Origin: Burkholderiaceae bacterium
Lineage (GTDB): Bacteria; Pseudomonadota; Gammaproteobacteria; Burkholderiales; Burkholderiaceae_C
Length of the DNA stretch: 38,445 nucleotides
Assembly (NCBI GenBank): GCA_019751915.1
Contig: JAIEMS010000043.1
Span: 1-38,445 of the forward strand
Reading direction: 5' to 3'
Part shown: in pieces, positions 17,238 to 25,918 of the stretch
Layout: every line of letters starts with the position of its first letter
Numbering within the stretch: the stretch's first letter is position 1
The notes under the pieces: model-generated
Databases searched by the model: none
Told to the model about the DNA's origin: nothing
What the model saw: the letters and a program-made list of their open reading frames with translations, nothing else
Program-made: the position numbers and the translations under genes

Positions 17238-19434
17238 GGATCAGCCTTTGCACCGTGGCGCACAGTTCTTCCACATCGTTGGGTTTGTGGATCAGGGCGC
17301 GGGCACCCTCGGCCAGCGCTGCTTGTTCAATCTCGGCGGTGACGTAGCCCGAGGCCAGCGCCACCGGCAGATCGGGCCGAATGGCATGGGCTTCGCGTAC
17401 CAAATCGACACCGCAATAACCGGGCATGTTGTAGTCGGTCACCAGCAGGTCATAGGCTTCAGGGGCCGCACGCAGGGCCGCTGCGGCCTCGTGGGGGTCG
17501 GTAAATCCGCTGACGGTGTAGCCGCGCCGGCGCAGCAGCCGTTGCACCAAAAACACCAGCGCTTTGTCATCATCGACGTACATCACATGGCGTCTGGGGG
17601 CTGACTCGGTGGCCGTAACGGGTGGGGTCTGCGGTGGCGGTGGGGCGGGTTCGACAGGGGCGATGGCCGCTTCAGCGCCGTGGTCGGGCTCTTCTGCCTC
17701 GGCTTGCGCCACCGGGAAATAGAGCGTAAAGCGGCTACCCATGCCCAAAATGCTGTGGACATCGACTGCGCCGCCGTGGGTGCGCATCACGCCGTGCACC
17801 ACGGCCAGCCCCAGCCCAGTGCCTTGGCCGACGGGTTTGGTCGTGAAAAAAGGCTCAAAAATTCGTTGCAGCGTGGCTGCGTCGATGCCGGGGCCGCTGT
17901 CGCGCACCGTCACCGCTACGTAGTAGCCGGGCGGTAGTCCCAAGCGTTCGTACAGGCGCTGGTCGTAGGGTGCCATGGCCAAATCGATATGAACGCTGCC
18001 TTTGGCATCGGCAATGGCATGGATCGCGTTGGTACACAGGTTCAGCACAGCTTGTTCGACTTGCGTCGGGTCGGCCAAGACCAGCGGCAGGGGGTTGACT
18101 GTGTACAGGCGCAGGTCAATGGCCGGGGGTAGCGTCACGCGCAGCAGACGCTCGGTGTCGTGCAGCACCTCGGGCAGCGACACGGCGGTCAGGCGCGGAG
18201 GCTCGTTGCGGCTGAAGGTCAAAATTTGGCGCACCAAATCGCGCGCGCGGCGACCGGCTTTTTCGATTTCGATCAGACTTTCAAGGGCCGGTGAATTGGC
18301 ACCGCAGTCGGTTTTTGCCAGTTCAACGTTGCCCAAAATGGCGCTCAGAATGTTGTTGAAATCGTGGGCAATGCCTCCGGCCATGGTTCCGATGGCCTGC
18401 ATTTTGTGCGACTCGCGCAGTTGTGCTTCGAGTTCATTGCGGTGCTCTTCGGCCTTTTTTCGGCCTGTCAGGTCGCGGGCAAAGACGGTGGTGGTCTCGC
18501 CCTCGGCGTGGCGCTCAAACGATACGCTGACCTCGACGGCCAGTTTTTTGCCGCTGACGCTGATGGCAGTCATCTCGCCCAGCATGGCTTGTGTCGTCAG
18601 CTGGGCAAAGGCCAGCACTTGGGCTGCATCGGGGAAAAACCGGTCCAAGCGGCTGCCCAGCGCGTCGCTGGCGGCGCACTGAAACAGCGCCGCTGCGGTG
18701 GGGTTGAACACTGTGATGTGTTCGTGTTGATCGACGCAAATGATGGCATCGAGCGCGGAGTTGATGACCGCCTCGAGGCGGCTTTCGCTGGCATGGAGCT
18801 GCTCATTGCGCTGCTGCAATGCCAGCGCACTGTGGCGCAGTGCTTGGCGCTCGGCCAGCAGGGGACCTTGGTCAATGACGGCGCACAAAAACTGCACCAG
18901 CGGCGGTTGGCCTTCTTGCACGGTTTCGATGCGGGCAATGTGCAAGTCGCCGGTGATGTGTTCGCCGTTGTCGATGCTGAACACCACTTCGGTCGCTTCG
19001 CTGTGGCCCTGCGCGCGTGCTTGGTCAAAGGCTTGGCGCACGCGCTGGGCATCGTTGCTGCAAACAAAGGGCATCAGCGCCGACAGCGGGCGGTCGCGTT
19101 CAGTGGGTTGAAAGGAGCGGTGCGCCATCGAGTTGGCTTGCACCACGATGTCGTGCTCGTCGAGCACCATCAGCGCCAGCGGTACGCTAGAGAACAGGGT
19201 TTCAAAGCGCTCGGAGGCGCTCTCGGCTGCGGCTTGGCTGTAGCGCAGCACTTTGTTCTGGATTTCTAGTTCAGCTTGGTAAGCGCGCAGTTCGGCCACC
19301 AGTGCCGAGTGGGGGGTGTCGGTGCTGGCGGGGTCGCTGGCGCTGGGTTCTGGTGCCGGCAAGGCACTGGGATCGGGCCGGGGGCCCGGCTCCAGCAGCG
19401 GCAACAGCAAAGAGAGAAGATCAGGGCGGCTCAT
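17218..19434 (-). CDS. Soluble hybrid sensor histidine kinase
   Basis: A 738-residue hybrid kinase with no transmembrane segment. In order: a Pro/Ser-rich start, a short coiled coil (about 45-75), PAS at about 76-185, a second PAS at about 216-325, dimerisation/H-box with His357 in AGGIAHDFNNILSAILGN, ATPase domain with N box NLCTNAIHAI, G1 DSGPGID and FEPFFTTKPVGQGTGLGL, a Pro-rich linker (about 590-612), and a receiver domain with Asp667 in LLVTDYNMPG and Lys717 in IHKPND. The HDFNN H-box is typical of NtrB/FixL-like hybrids. PAS ligand is unknown; no Cys or His cofactor pattern is evident. The start at 19434 has no clear ribosome binding site. It lies 52 bases after gcvP and overlaps rluA. 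No DNA-binding partner is encoded nearby. Confidence 0.9.
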   Translation of the reverse strand: MSRPDLLSLLLPLLEPGPRPDPSALPAPEPSASDPASTDTPHSALVAELRAYQAELEIQNKVLRYSQAAAESASERFETLFSSVPLALMVLDEHDIVVQANSMAHRSFQPTERDRPLSALMPFVCSNDAQRVRQAFDQARAQGHSEATEVVFSIDNGEHITGDLHIARIETVQEGQPPLVQFLCAVIDQGPLLAERQALRHSALALQQRNEQLHASESRLEAVINSALDAIICVDQHEHITVFNPTAAALFQCAASDALGSRLDRFFPDAAQVLAFAQLTTQAMLGEMTAISVSGKKLAVEVSVSFERHAEGETTTVFARDLTGRKKAEEHRNELEAQLRESHKMQAIGTMAGGIAHDFNNILSAILGNVELAKTDCGANSPALESLIEIEKAGRRARDLVRQILTFSRNEPPRLTAVSLPEVLHDTERLLRVTLPPAIDLRLYTVNPLPLVLADPTQVEQAVLNLCTNAIHAIADAKGSVHIDLAMAPYDQRLYERLGLPPGYYVAVTVRDSGPGIDAATLQRIFEPFFTTKPVGQGTGLGLAVVHGVMRTHGGAVDVHSILGMGSRFTLYFPVAQAEAEEPDHGAEAAIAPVEPAPPPPQTPPVTATESAPRRHVMYVDDDKALVFLVQRLLRRRGYTVSGFTDPHEAAAALRAAPEAYDLLVTDYNMPGYCGVDLVREAHAIRPDLPVALASGYVTAEIEQAALAEGARALIHKPNDVEELCATVQRLIHGEPEP

Positions 19435-19486
19435 GGGTGTCGGGCTGGGGGGAATTGTCGCGGGACACCTTGGGGCACGCAGGCGA

Positions 19487-22381
19487 TCAGTCTTGCACCG
19501 GCAGGCAACTGCAAAACAGGTTACGGTCGCCCCAGACGTTATCGACCCGGCCCACCAGCGACCAGTATTTGTTTTGCCGCAGGGCCGCCACCGGGTAGGC
19601 CGCAACGTCGCGGGGGTAGGGGCGGCTCCAGTCGGTGCCCAGCAGACTCTCGGCGGTGTGGGGGGCGTTTTTCAATGGGTTGTTGTCTTGCGGCCAGATG
19701 CCGGTTTCGATCTGGCGAATTTCTTCGCGAATGGCGATCATGGCATCAATAAAACGGTTCAGCTCGAACAACGTTTCGCTCTCGGTCGGCTCGACCATCA
19801 GGGTGTTGGGCACCGGAAAACTCAGGGTTGGCGCATGAAAGCCGTAGTCGATCAAGCGCTTGGCAACATCTTCGGCCATGACACCGCTGCTTTCTTTGAA
19901 GCCGCGCAAATCCAAAATGCACTCGTGGGCCACGTGGCCGTTGTCGCTGGCGTAGAGCGTTGGGTAGTGCGCGGCCAGACGGGCGCTGATGTAGTTGGCG
20001 CTCAGAATGGCCGTTTCGGTGGCCGCTTGCAGGCCTTGTGCGCCCATCATGCGGATGTACATCCAGCTAATGGGCAGCACGGCAGCGTTGCCCAGTGGGG
20101 CCGCGCTGACTGCGCCCACGCCACCGGCCAAGCCTGCGCTGGCGTGGCCGGGCAGGTAAGGCACTAAGTCTTCGACCACGCAGACCGGGCCGACACCGGG
20201 GCCGCCGCCGCCGTGCGGAATGCAGAAGGTTTTGTGCAGATTCAGGTGGCTGACATCGCCGCCAAATTCGCCCGGCGCTGCCACACCGACCAGCGCATTC
20301 ATGTTGGCCCCATCGACATACACCCGTCCGCCGTGGCTGTGTACCAGCGCACACAGTGCTTTGACTTGGGTCTCGAACACGCCGTGCGTGCTGGGGTAGG
20401 TAATCATCACGCAGGCCAAGTGGGCGCTGTGTTGCTCGCACTTGGCTTGCAAGTCGGCCATATCGACATTGCCTTGCGCGTCGCAGGCGGTGACGACCAC
20501 TTGGAGGCCGACCATGTGGGCGCTGGCCGGATTGGTGCCGTGGGCGCTGCTGGGAATCAGGCAGATGTTGCGCTGGGCTTGGCCTTGGGCGGCGTGGTAG
20601 GCGCGAATGGCGAGCAAACCGGCGTATTCGCCTTGGCTACCGGCATTGGGTTGCAGGCTGATGCCCGCGTAGCCGGTGGCTTGGCACAGCCAAGCGCGCA
20701 ATTGTTCGTCCAACTGTTGGTAGCCGCGCAGTTGCTCGGCTGGAGCAAAGGGGTGGATGTGGGCAAACTCGGGCCACGTGATCGGAATCATCTCGCTGGT
20801 GGCGTTGAGCTTCATGGTGCAAGAGCCCAGCGGGATCATGCTGCGGTCGAGTGCCAAATCTTTGTCCGACAGCGCGCGGATGTAGCGCAGCATGGCTGTT
20901 TCGGAGTGGTGGGTGTTGAACACCGGGTGCGTCAGGAAGGCGCTGGTGCGGCGCAGCGCGGCGGGAATGAGTGGCTCGATGCCTTCTTCGCTAGTGAGGG
21001 CTTCGAACGTGGGCAGCGGTTGGCCCTGTTGGGCAAAGAGCTTCCAGAGCAATTGCACGTCGGCGCGGGTGCTGGTCTCGTCCAGCGAGATGCCCAAGGC
21101 ATTTTCTGAGTGTTTTCGCAGGTTAGCGCCCGCCATCACTGCACAATCAGCTATTAATTTAGTAGCGCTGGCGGTGGTGATGGTCAGGGTGTCAAAGGCG
21201 CTGGTGTGGTGCAGTGTGTAGCCCAGTTGCACCAGTCCACGGGCCAAAAGTGCGGTGTAGGCAGCCACGCGCTGGGCAATGCGTGTCAGGCCTTGGGGGC
21301 CGTGGTAGACCGCGTACATGCTGGCAACCACTGCGGGCAGTACCTGTGCGGTGCAGATGTTAGACGTGGCCTTTTCGCGGCGAATATGCTGCTCGCGCGT
21401 TTGCAGCGCCAAGCGGTAGGCTGGTTGGCCGTGGGTATCGACGCTGACCCCTACCAACCGTCCGGGCATGGAGCGCTTGAACTCGTCGCGGCAGGCCATG
21501 TAGGCTGCATGCGGGCCACCAGCCCCCATAGGCATGCCAAAACGCTGGGTGCTACCGATGACGATGTCAGCGCCCCACTCGCCCGGGGGCGTGATGAGCG
21601 TCAGGGCCAGCAAATCGGCAGCGGCGATAAAGGCCGCTTGCTTGCTGTGGGCTTTTTCTACATCGGCGCGCAAATCGTCAATGCGGCCACTGCTGGTGGG
21701 GTACTGGGCCAGCACCGCGAAATAATCACTTTCGAGGGCATCGCGCCACGCTTGTGGCGAATGGGCCAGCACCACCTCAATGCCCAGTGGTGCAGCGCGG
21801 GTTTGGATGACCTCTATCGTTTGTGGATGGGTATCGCCCGAGACAATAAAGCGCTGGCTTTTGCTCTTGACCGAACGCCGCGCCAGCGTCATGGCTTCGG
21901 CGGCGGCAGTGGCCTCGTCAAGCATCGAGGCATTGGCAATCGACATGGCCGTCAGGTCGCACACCATCGTTTGAAAATTGACCAACGCTTCCATGCGCCC
22001 CTGCGAAATCTCGGCTTGGTAGGGGGTGTATGCTGTGTACCAAGCCGGGTTTTCGAGGATGTTGCGCAAGATCACGCCGGGTGTGTGCGTGCCGTAGTAG
22101 CCCTGACCGATAAAACTCTTGCAAACTTGGTTTTTGCCCGCAATCGCCTTGAGTTCGGCCAAGGCTGCGGCCTCGGTGACCGGCGCGGGCAAGTCCATTG
22201 CTTGGCTGCGGGCAATCGAGCGTGGCACGATGGCCTCGATCAGCGCGCGGCGCGAGGCCTCGCCAATGACCGACAGCATATGCGCCTCGTCGGTGGCATC
22301 AATACCGATGTGGCGGGGCTGGAATTCGGTGGAGTTTTCCAGCACGGCAAGCGCGGGCAGGGTGGGCAAGGCAGAGGACAT
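19487..22381 (-). CDS. gcvP: Glycine dehydrogenase (decarboxylating), P protein
   Basis: A 964-residue fused P protein of the glycine cleavage system, which decarboxylates glycine with pyridoxal phosphate and passes the aminomethyl group to lipoylated GcvH. The N-terminal half begins FQPRHIG and carries [18 protein letters not shown]; the PLP lysine lies in the C-terminal half in [18 protein letters not shown], preceded by [13 protein letters not shown]. Length is normal for the homodimeric type. The ATG at 22381 gives the expected N-terminus; an in-frame TTG at 22405 is possible but unneeded. A stretch at about 21145-21170 has similarity to the CTAGCGCT repeat without changing length. Last of gcvT-H-P. 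Confidence 0.96.
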   Translation of the reverse strand: MSSALPTLPALAVLENSTEFQPRHIGIDATDEAHMLSVIGEASRRALIEAIVPRSIARSQAMDLPAPVTEAAALAELKAIAGKNQVCKSFIGQGYYGTHTPGVILRNILENPAWYTAYTPYQAEISQGRMEALVNFQTMVCDLTAMSIANASMLDEATAAAEAMTLARRSVKSKSQRFIVSGDTHPQTIEVIQTRAAPLGIEVVLAHSPQAWRDALESDYFAVLAQYPTSSGRIDDLRADVEKAHSKQAAFIAAADLLALTLITPPGEWGADIVIGSTQRFGMPMGAGGPHAAYMACRDEFKRSMPGRLVGVSVDTHGQPAYRLALQTREQHIRREKATSNICTAQVLPAVVASMYAVYHGPQGLTRIAQRVAAYTALLARGLVQLGYTLHHTSAFDTLTITTASATKLIADCAVMAGANLRKHSENALGISLDETSTRADVQLLWKLFAQQGQPLPTFEALTSEEGIEPLIPAALRRTSAFLTHPVFNTHHSETAMLRYIRALSDKDLALDRSMIPLGSCTMKLNATSEMIPITWPEFAHIHPFAPAEQLRGYQQLDEQLRAWLCQATGYAGISLQPNAGSQGEYAGLLAIRAYHAAQGQAQRNICLIPSSAHGTNPASAHMVGLQVVVTACDAQGNVDMADLQAKCEQHSAHLACVMITYPSTHGVFETQVKALCALVHSHGGRVYVDGANMNALVGVAAPGEFGGDVSHLNLHKTFCIPHGGGGPGVGPVCVVEDLVPYLPGHASAGLAGGVGAVSAAPLGNAAVLPISWMYIRMMGAQGLQAATETAILSANYISARLAAHYPTLYASDNGHVAHECILDLRGFKESSGVMAEDVAKRLIDYGFHAPTLSFPVPNTLMVEPTESETLFELNRFIDAMIAIREEIRQIETGIWPQDNNPLKNAPHTAESLLGTDWSRPYPRDVAAYPVAALRQNKYWSLVGRVDNVWGDRNLFCSCLPVQD

Positions 22382-22429
22382 GGGCGCAGGTGTTACAAGA
22401 AACAAGAGAGGGGTCGGGCAGGGCAGTTT

Positions 22430-22804
22430 TTAGGCGTTTTGGGCGAAAGCGGTGTAGGTGGTTTCGTCCATCAAGGCGCTCAATTGGCTGGCATCGGCGA
22501 GCTTGACTTTGAAGAACCAGCCCGCACCCAGCGGGTCAGAGTTGGCCAGCGAGGGGTCGTCGCGCAGCGCCTCGTTGACCTCGGTGATCTCGCCCGCCAC
22601 GGGCATGTACACGTCGGCGGCGGCTTTGACCGACTCGACCACACCGGCAACATCGCCTTGGGCCAGCACGGTGCCCACTTCGGGCAGCTCCACAAACACC
22701 ACATCGCCCAGCGCATCTTGGGCATGGACGGTAATGCCCACCACAGCGGCGTTGCTGTCAGCGGCGTTGATCCATTCGTGGTCGCGTGAGTATTGGATGG
22801 TCAT
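22430..22804 (-). CDS. gcvH: Glycine cleavage system H protein
   Basis: A 124-residue lipoyl carrier. The lipoylation site is Lys60 in [15 protein letters not shown], and the strand before it ([12 protein letters not shown]) is strongly conserved. GcvH shuttles the aminomethyl group between P, T and L proteins. AAGAGA precedes the ATG. It sits between gcvT (73 bases upstream) and gcvP (48 bases downstream). The gcvT-gcvH gap holds two short GC hairpins (around 22850-22882), one overlapping the gcvT stop, possibly tuning relative levels. lpd for the L protein is not in the window. Confidence 0.96.
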   Translation of the reverse strand: MTIQYSRDHEWINAADSNAAVVGITVHAQDALGDVVFVELPEVGTVLAQGDVAGVVESVKAAADVYMPVAGEITEVNEALRDDPSLANSDPLGAGWFFKVKLADASQLSALMDETTYTAFAQNA

Positions 22805-22877
22805 AAAAAATCTCTTGGGTAAAAAGTGGATAAATCAAGCAGGAATGTAGCGCCGTTGGGCGGCGCGTGGGGGCGTT

Positions 22878-24011
22878 TTAGCCCCGGTAGTAGCGTGTGG
22901 GCACAAAGGGCATGGCACAGACTTGCATTGGTACTGCCTTGCCCCGCACCAAGGCATGGATGCGCGTGCCGATGGCGGCAAAATTGGGGGCAATGTAGCC
23001 CATGGCAATGGGTTGCTGAATGCTCGGGCCGGGCAAGCCGCTGGTGATTTCGCCAATTTTTTGCCCATCGAGGTTTTGCAGTTCGGTGTGTTCGCGCACC
23101 GGCACACGTTCCAGCGCCACCAAGCCGACCCGCTGGCGCGTGCGCTGCTCTGGGTGGTCGATTTGTGCCAGCACTTTGTCAGCACCGGGAAAGCCGCCAG
23201 CGCGGGCACCGCCGGTGCGGCGCACTTTTTGGATCGCCCAGTTCAGCGCTGCCTCGGGGGGGGGGGTGGTGGTGTCGATGTCGTTGCCGTACAAGCACAA
23301 ACCGGCTTCTAGGCGCAGCGAGTTGCGCGCGCCCAAACCAATGGGCTTGACCTCGGGTTGGGCCAGCAAGGCACGGGCCAGCGTGTCGGCTTGGGCTGCG
23401 GGCACCGAGATTTCAAAGCCATCCTCGCCGGTGTAGCCGCTGCGGGTGACAAAGCAGTCGCAACCGGCGATCTCAAAGGCCGCGCCGGTCATGAACACCA
23501 GCGTTGCAACGCCCGGTGCCAAGCGCGCCAAGGCCGTGACTGCCTGCGGGCCTTGCAGCGCCAGCAGGGCTTGATCGGGCATGGCAATGACTTGGCAGCG
23601 CTGGCCGATGCGCGCTTGAATGTGGGCGATATCACCCACTTTGCAAGCGCCATTGACGATGACAAAAATGTCTTCACCCCGGTTGACAAACATCAGGTCG
23701 TCGATGATGCCTCCGTCGTCGTTGAGCAGCAGGCCGTAGCGCTGTTTTCCCACCGGCAGGTCGATGACATCGACGGGCATCAGGGTTTCAAAGGCGGCTG
23801 CCGCGTCTGCGCCCACCAGCCGCAATTGGCCCATGTGCGAGACATCGAACAGTCCGGCACTTGAACGCGTGTGCAGGTGCTCGGCGATCAGCCCGGCCGG
23901 GTACTGCACCGGCATAGAGTAGCCAGCAAAGGCCACCATGCGAGCGCCCAGCTCCAGGTGCAGGGCGTTCAGGGGAGTGGTCAGCAAAGGGGTACAAGAG
24001 GGGGCAGACAT
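22878..24011 (-). CDS. gcvT: Aminomethyltransferase, glycine cleavage T protein
   Basis: A 377-residue T protein, which releases ammonia from the GcvH-bound intermediate and forms 5,10-methylene-tetrahydrofolate. Landmarks: PVQYPAGLIAEHLHTRSSAGLFDVSHMGQ region near the start (about 35-62), the catalytic Asp in LFDVSHMG, YTGEDGFEI (folate site) in the middle and GLGARNSLRLEAGLCLYGND. The ATG at 24011 has GGAG seven bases upstream. An 11-base C tract (G on the plus strand, 23256-23266) encodes TTPPPEAAL and is in frame here. It starts the gcv unit, 83 bases after the ABC ATPase gene; no glycine riboswitch is seen in that gap, which holds a dispersed repeat instead. Confidence 0.95.
   Translation of the reverse strand: MSAPSCTPLLTTPLNALHLELGARMVAFAGYSMPVQYPAGLIAEHLHTRSSAGLFDVSHMGQLRLVGADAAAAFETLMPVDVIDLPVGKQRYGLLLNDDGGIIDDLMFVNRGEDIFVIVNGACKVGDIAHIQARIGQRCQVIAMPDQALLALQGPQAVTALARLAPGVATLVFMTGAAFEIAGCDCFVTRSGYTGEDGFEISVPAAQADTLARALLAQPEVKPIGLGARNSLRLEAGLCLYGNDIDTTTPPPEAALNWAIQKVRRTGGARAGGFPGADKVLAQIDHPEQRTRQRVGLVALERVPVREHTELQNLDGQKIGEITSGLPGPSIQQPIAMGYIAPNFAAIGTRIHALVRGKAVPMQVCAMPFVPTRYYRG
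23256..23266. repeat. 11-base G homopolymer inside gcvT
   Basis: An uninterrupted run of 11 G on the plus strand (C on the coding strand) within gcvT, around codons for Pro-Pro-Pro. Homopolymers of this length are prone to slippage, in the cell or during sequencing. The frame is intact as given. Confidence 0.95.
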
Positions 24012-24035
24012 ACAAATCTCCGGCAATGAAAGATA

Positions 24036-24085
24036 AAAAAGGCCTCTAGCGCTTATCTGGTCAGCATAAGGCGCTATCAAATTTG
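24036..24085. repeat. Dispersed CTAGCGCT hairpin repeat, copy 5
   Basis: Reads GGCCTCTAGCGCTTAT, a short loop, then ATAAGGCGCTATCAAATTTG. It fills most of the gap between the ABC ATPase gene and gcvT and so lies inside what would be a read-through transcript from the transporter into gcv. Confidence 0.7.
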
Positions 24086-24094
24086 ATGTTGCTG

Positions 24095-24889
24095 TTAGCC
24101 CAGTAAAAGTGCATCATCGGCCAGTTTTTCGCCGCGTACCTTCTCGAACATGTGCAGCAAATCGGGCACGTCCAGACGCTTGCGTTCCGGGCCAGACACA
24201 TCCAGCACGACTTGGCCTTGGTGCAGCATCACGGTGCGGTCGCCCACATCGAGCGCTTGGCGCATGCTGTGCGTCACCATCATGGTGGTGAGTTGGCTTT
24301 CGGCAACGATGCGCGCGGTCAGTTGCAGCACAAAATCGGCAGTGCGGGGGTCAAGGGCGGCGGTGTGCTCATCGAGCAGCAAAATGCGCGACGGTTGCAG
24401 CGCCGCCATGAGCAAGCTCACCGCTTGGCGCTGACCGCCCGAGAGCAAGCCGATGCGGTCGGTCAAGCGGTTTTCTAGCCCGAGGCCGAGCGTGGCAAGG
24501 CGAGCCCGGAAAGTCTCGCGCAGCGAGGCTTTGACGGCACTTTGCAAACCCCGAAAGGTGCCGCGTTGCTGCGCTAGGGCCATGTTTTCTTCGATGGTCA
24601 AGTCCTCGCAGGTGCCGGCCATCGGGTCTTGAAACACCCGCGCCACCCGCGACGAGCGTGCCCACACCGGCAGGTGTGTGACATCGCTGCCATCAATGGT
24701 GATGCTGCCGCTGTCAACGGACTGATCGCCCGAAATGGCATTCAGGAAGGTCGATTTGCCAGCCCCGTTGGAGCCAATGACGGCCACAAACTGGCCTGCT
24801 GGAATGCGCAGCGACATACCGCGCAGGGCGCGTGTCTCGATGGGGGTGCCGGGATTGAAGGTAAGTTGGAGATTTTGGGCGCTCAACAT
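24095..24889 (-). CDS. ABC transporter ATP-binding protein
   Basis: A 264-residue ABC ATPase. Walker A is GSNGAGKST at 39-47, the signature is LLSGGQRQAVS, Walker B is ILLLDEHTAALDP, and the switch His is in TMMVTHSMRQAL. The pairing with an adjacent permease and a periplasmic binding protein marks an importer of the family often annotated as TrpXYZ-like (tryptophan/tyrosine) or simply putative ABC importer. Substrate is not known. ATG 24889 fits the family start MLSAQNLQLTF; the frame stays open back to a TTG inside the permease gene. It lies 22 bases after the permease and 83 bases before gcvT. Confidence 0.9.
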   Translation of the reverse strand: MLSAQNLQLTFNPGTPIETRALRGMSLRIPAGQFVAVIGSNGAGKSTFLNAISGDQSVDSGSITIDGSDVTHLPVWARSSRVARVFQDPMAGTCEDLTIEENMALAQQRGTFRGLQSAVKASLRETFRARLATLGLGLENRLTDRIGLLSGGQRQAVSLLMAALQPSRILLLDEHTAALDPRTADFVLQLTARIVAESQLTTMMVTHSMRQALDVGDRTVMLHQGQVVLDVSGPERKRLDVPDLLHMFEKVRGEKLADDALLLG

Positions 24890-24911
24890 GGGGTAACTCT
24901 CTGGACTGCGC

Positions 24912-25802
24912 TCATGGGGAATTGCGTTTGGCAAGCTTGCGCTTGATTTGGGGAATGACCAGCGCCACCGTCACCAGCAACGCAGTGACCAAGTTCAAAT
25001 CTTGTGCCTTGAGGCCGATAAAGTCGCTGTTGAGTGCCAGTGCGATGAAAAACCGATAAACGATGGCACCAATGACCACCGCCAGCGTTGCCAGCACCAG
25101 CTTGCGCGATGGCAGGATGCTTTCGCCCACGATCACCGCAGCCAGACCAATCACGATGGTGCCAATGCCCATCGAGATGTCCGATCCGCCCTGCGTCTGG
25201 GCAAAAAGTGCGCCCGCCAAGCCCACCAAGCCATTGGAGACAGCCATGCCCAGCAGCACCATCGCGCCGGTATTGACACCTTGGGCGCGGGCCATGCGGG
25301 CGTTGGAGCCAGTGGCCCGAATCGCCAGACCGCGTTCGGTGGCAAAAAACCAGTCCATTGCCAACTTAGCGGCCACCACGATGACGACCAACAGCAGGGG
25401 GCGGGCCACAAAGTCTTGCATGTTCGCCGGCTGGAGCAAAGTAAAGAGCGTGGGGTCGTTAATCAGTGGCACATTGGGGCCACCCATGATCCGCAGATTG
25501 ATCGAATACAGGGCAATCATCATCAAAATGCTGGCAAGCAAATCCATGATTTTGAGTTTGACGTTCAACCAGCCGGTGATGAGTCCGGCCACAGCGCCCG
25601 CAGCGGTAGCGGCGATGGTGGCGAGGTAAGGATGGGTGCCGCTGGAAATCAAAATGGCGCAAACTGCGCCGCCGAGTGGAAAGCTGCCATCGACCGTCAG
25701 GTCAGGAAAACGCAGCAGCCGGAACGAGATAAATACGCCCAGCGCCACCAGGCTGAAAATCAGGCCGATTTCAACGGCGCCAAGCAGGGAAAAGAAAGAC
25801 AT
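24912..25802 (-). CDS. ABC transporter permease
   Basis: A 296-residue inner-membrane permease of the branched-chain/ribose (PF02653-like) superfamily with about eight or nine hydrophobic segments. RFPDLTVDGSFPLGGAV near residues 31-47 and ALYSINLRIMGGPNVPL are hallmarks of the permeases that go with TrpX-type binding proteins. RATGSNARMARAQGVN is the cytoplasmic loop that contacts the ATPase. The start at 25802 matches the family start MSFFSLLGAVEIGL, though no ribosome binding site is obvious. A terminator-like hairpin separates it from the binding-protein gene. Confidence 0.9.
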   Translation of the reverse strand: MSFFSLLGAVEIGLIFSLVALGVFISFRLLRFPDLTVDGSFPLGGAVCAILISSGTHPYLATIAATAAGAVAGLITGWLNVKLKIMDLLASILMMIALYSINLRIMGGPNVPLINDPTLFTLLQPANMQDFVARPLLLVVIVVAAKLAMDWFFATERGLAIRATGSNARMARAQGVNTGAMVLLGMAVSNGLVGLAGALFAQTQGGSDISMGIGTIVIGLAAVIVGESILPSRKLVLATLAVVIGAIVYRFFIALALNSDFIGLKAQDLNLVTALLVTVALVIPQIKRKLAKRNSP

Positions 25803-25826
25803 GGGGCAGCACAGGGTGCAGTGAGT

Positions 25827-25868
25827 TGAAAAAATAACGCAGGAACCATAGGGTGCATGGTTCCTGCG
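25827..25868 (-). terminator. Terminator-like hairpin between binding protein and permease genes
   Basis: On the minus strand an exact 11-pair stem (CGCAGGAACCA, 9-base loop, TGGTTCCTGCG; 25838-25868) is followed by TTATTTTTTC. It has the form of an intrinsic terminator 50 bases past the binding-protein stop. Partial termination here would give more binding protein than membrane subunits, a common arrangement in ABC import operons. Confidence 0.75.
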
Positions 25869-25918
25869 GAAAATGACAAAGGCGCAGTGGCCTTTGGAGG
25901 CTCAGGCGTGTGGGCGGC

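Noticed and set aside
21206-22789. Long plus-strand open frame over gcvP and gcvH
   Set aside because: Spans two intact genes on the opposite strand and shows only compositional bias.
24012-24094. Glycine riboswitch upstream of gcvT
   Set aside because: The gap is only 83 bases and is filled by a dispersed hairpin repeat; the GGAGAG and GCGCCGAAGG aptamer signatures are absent.
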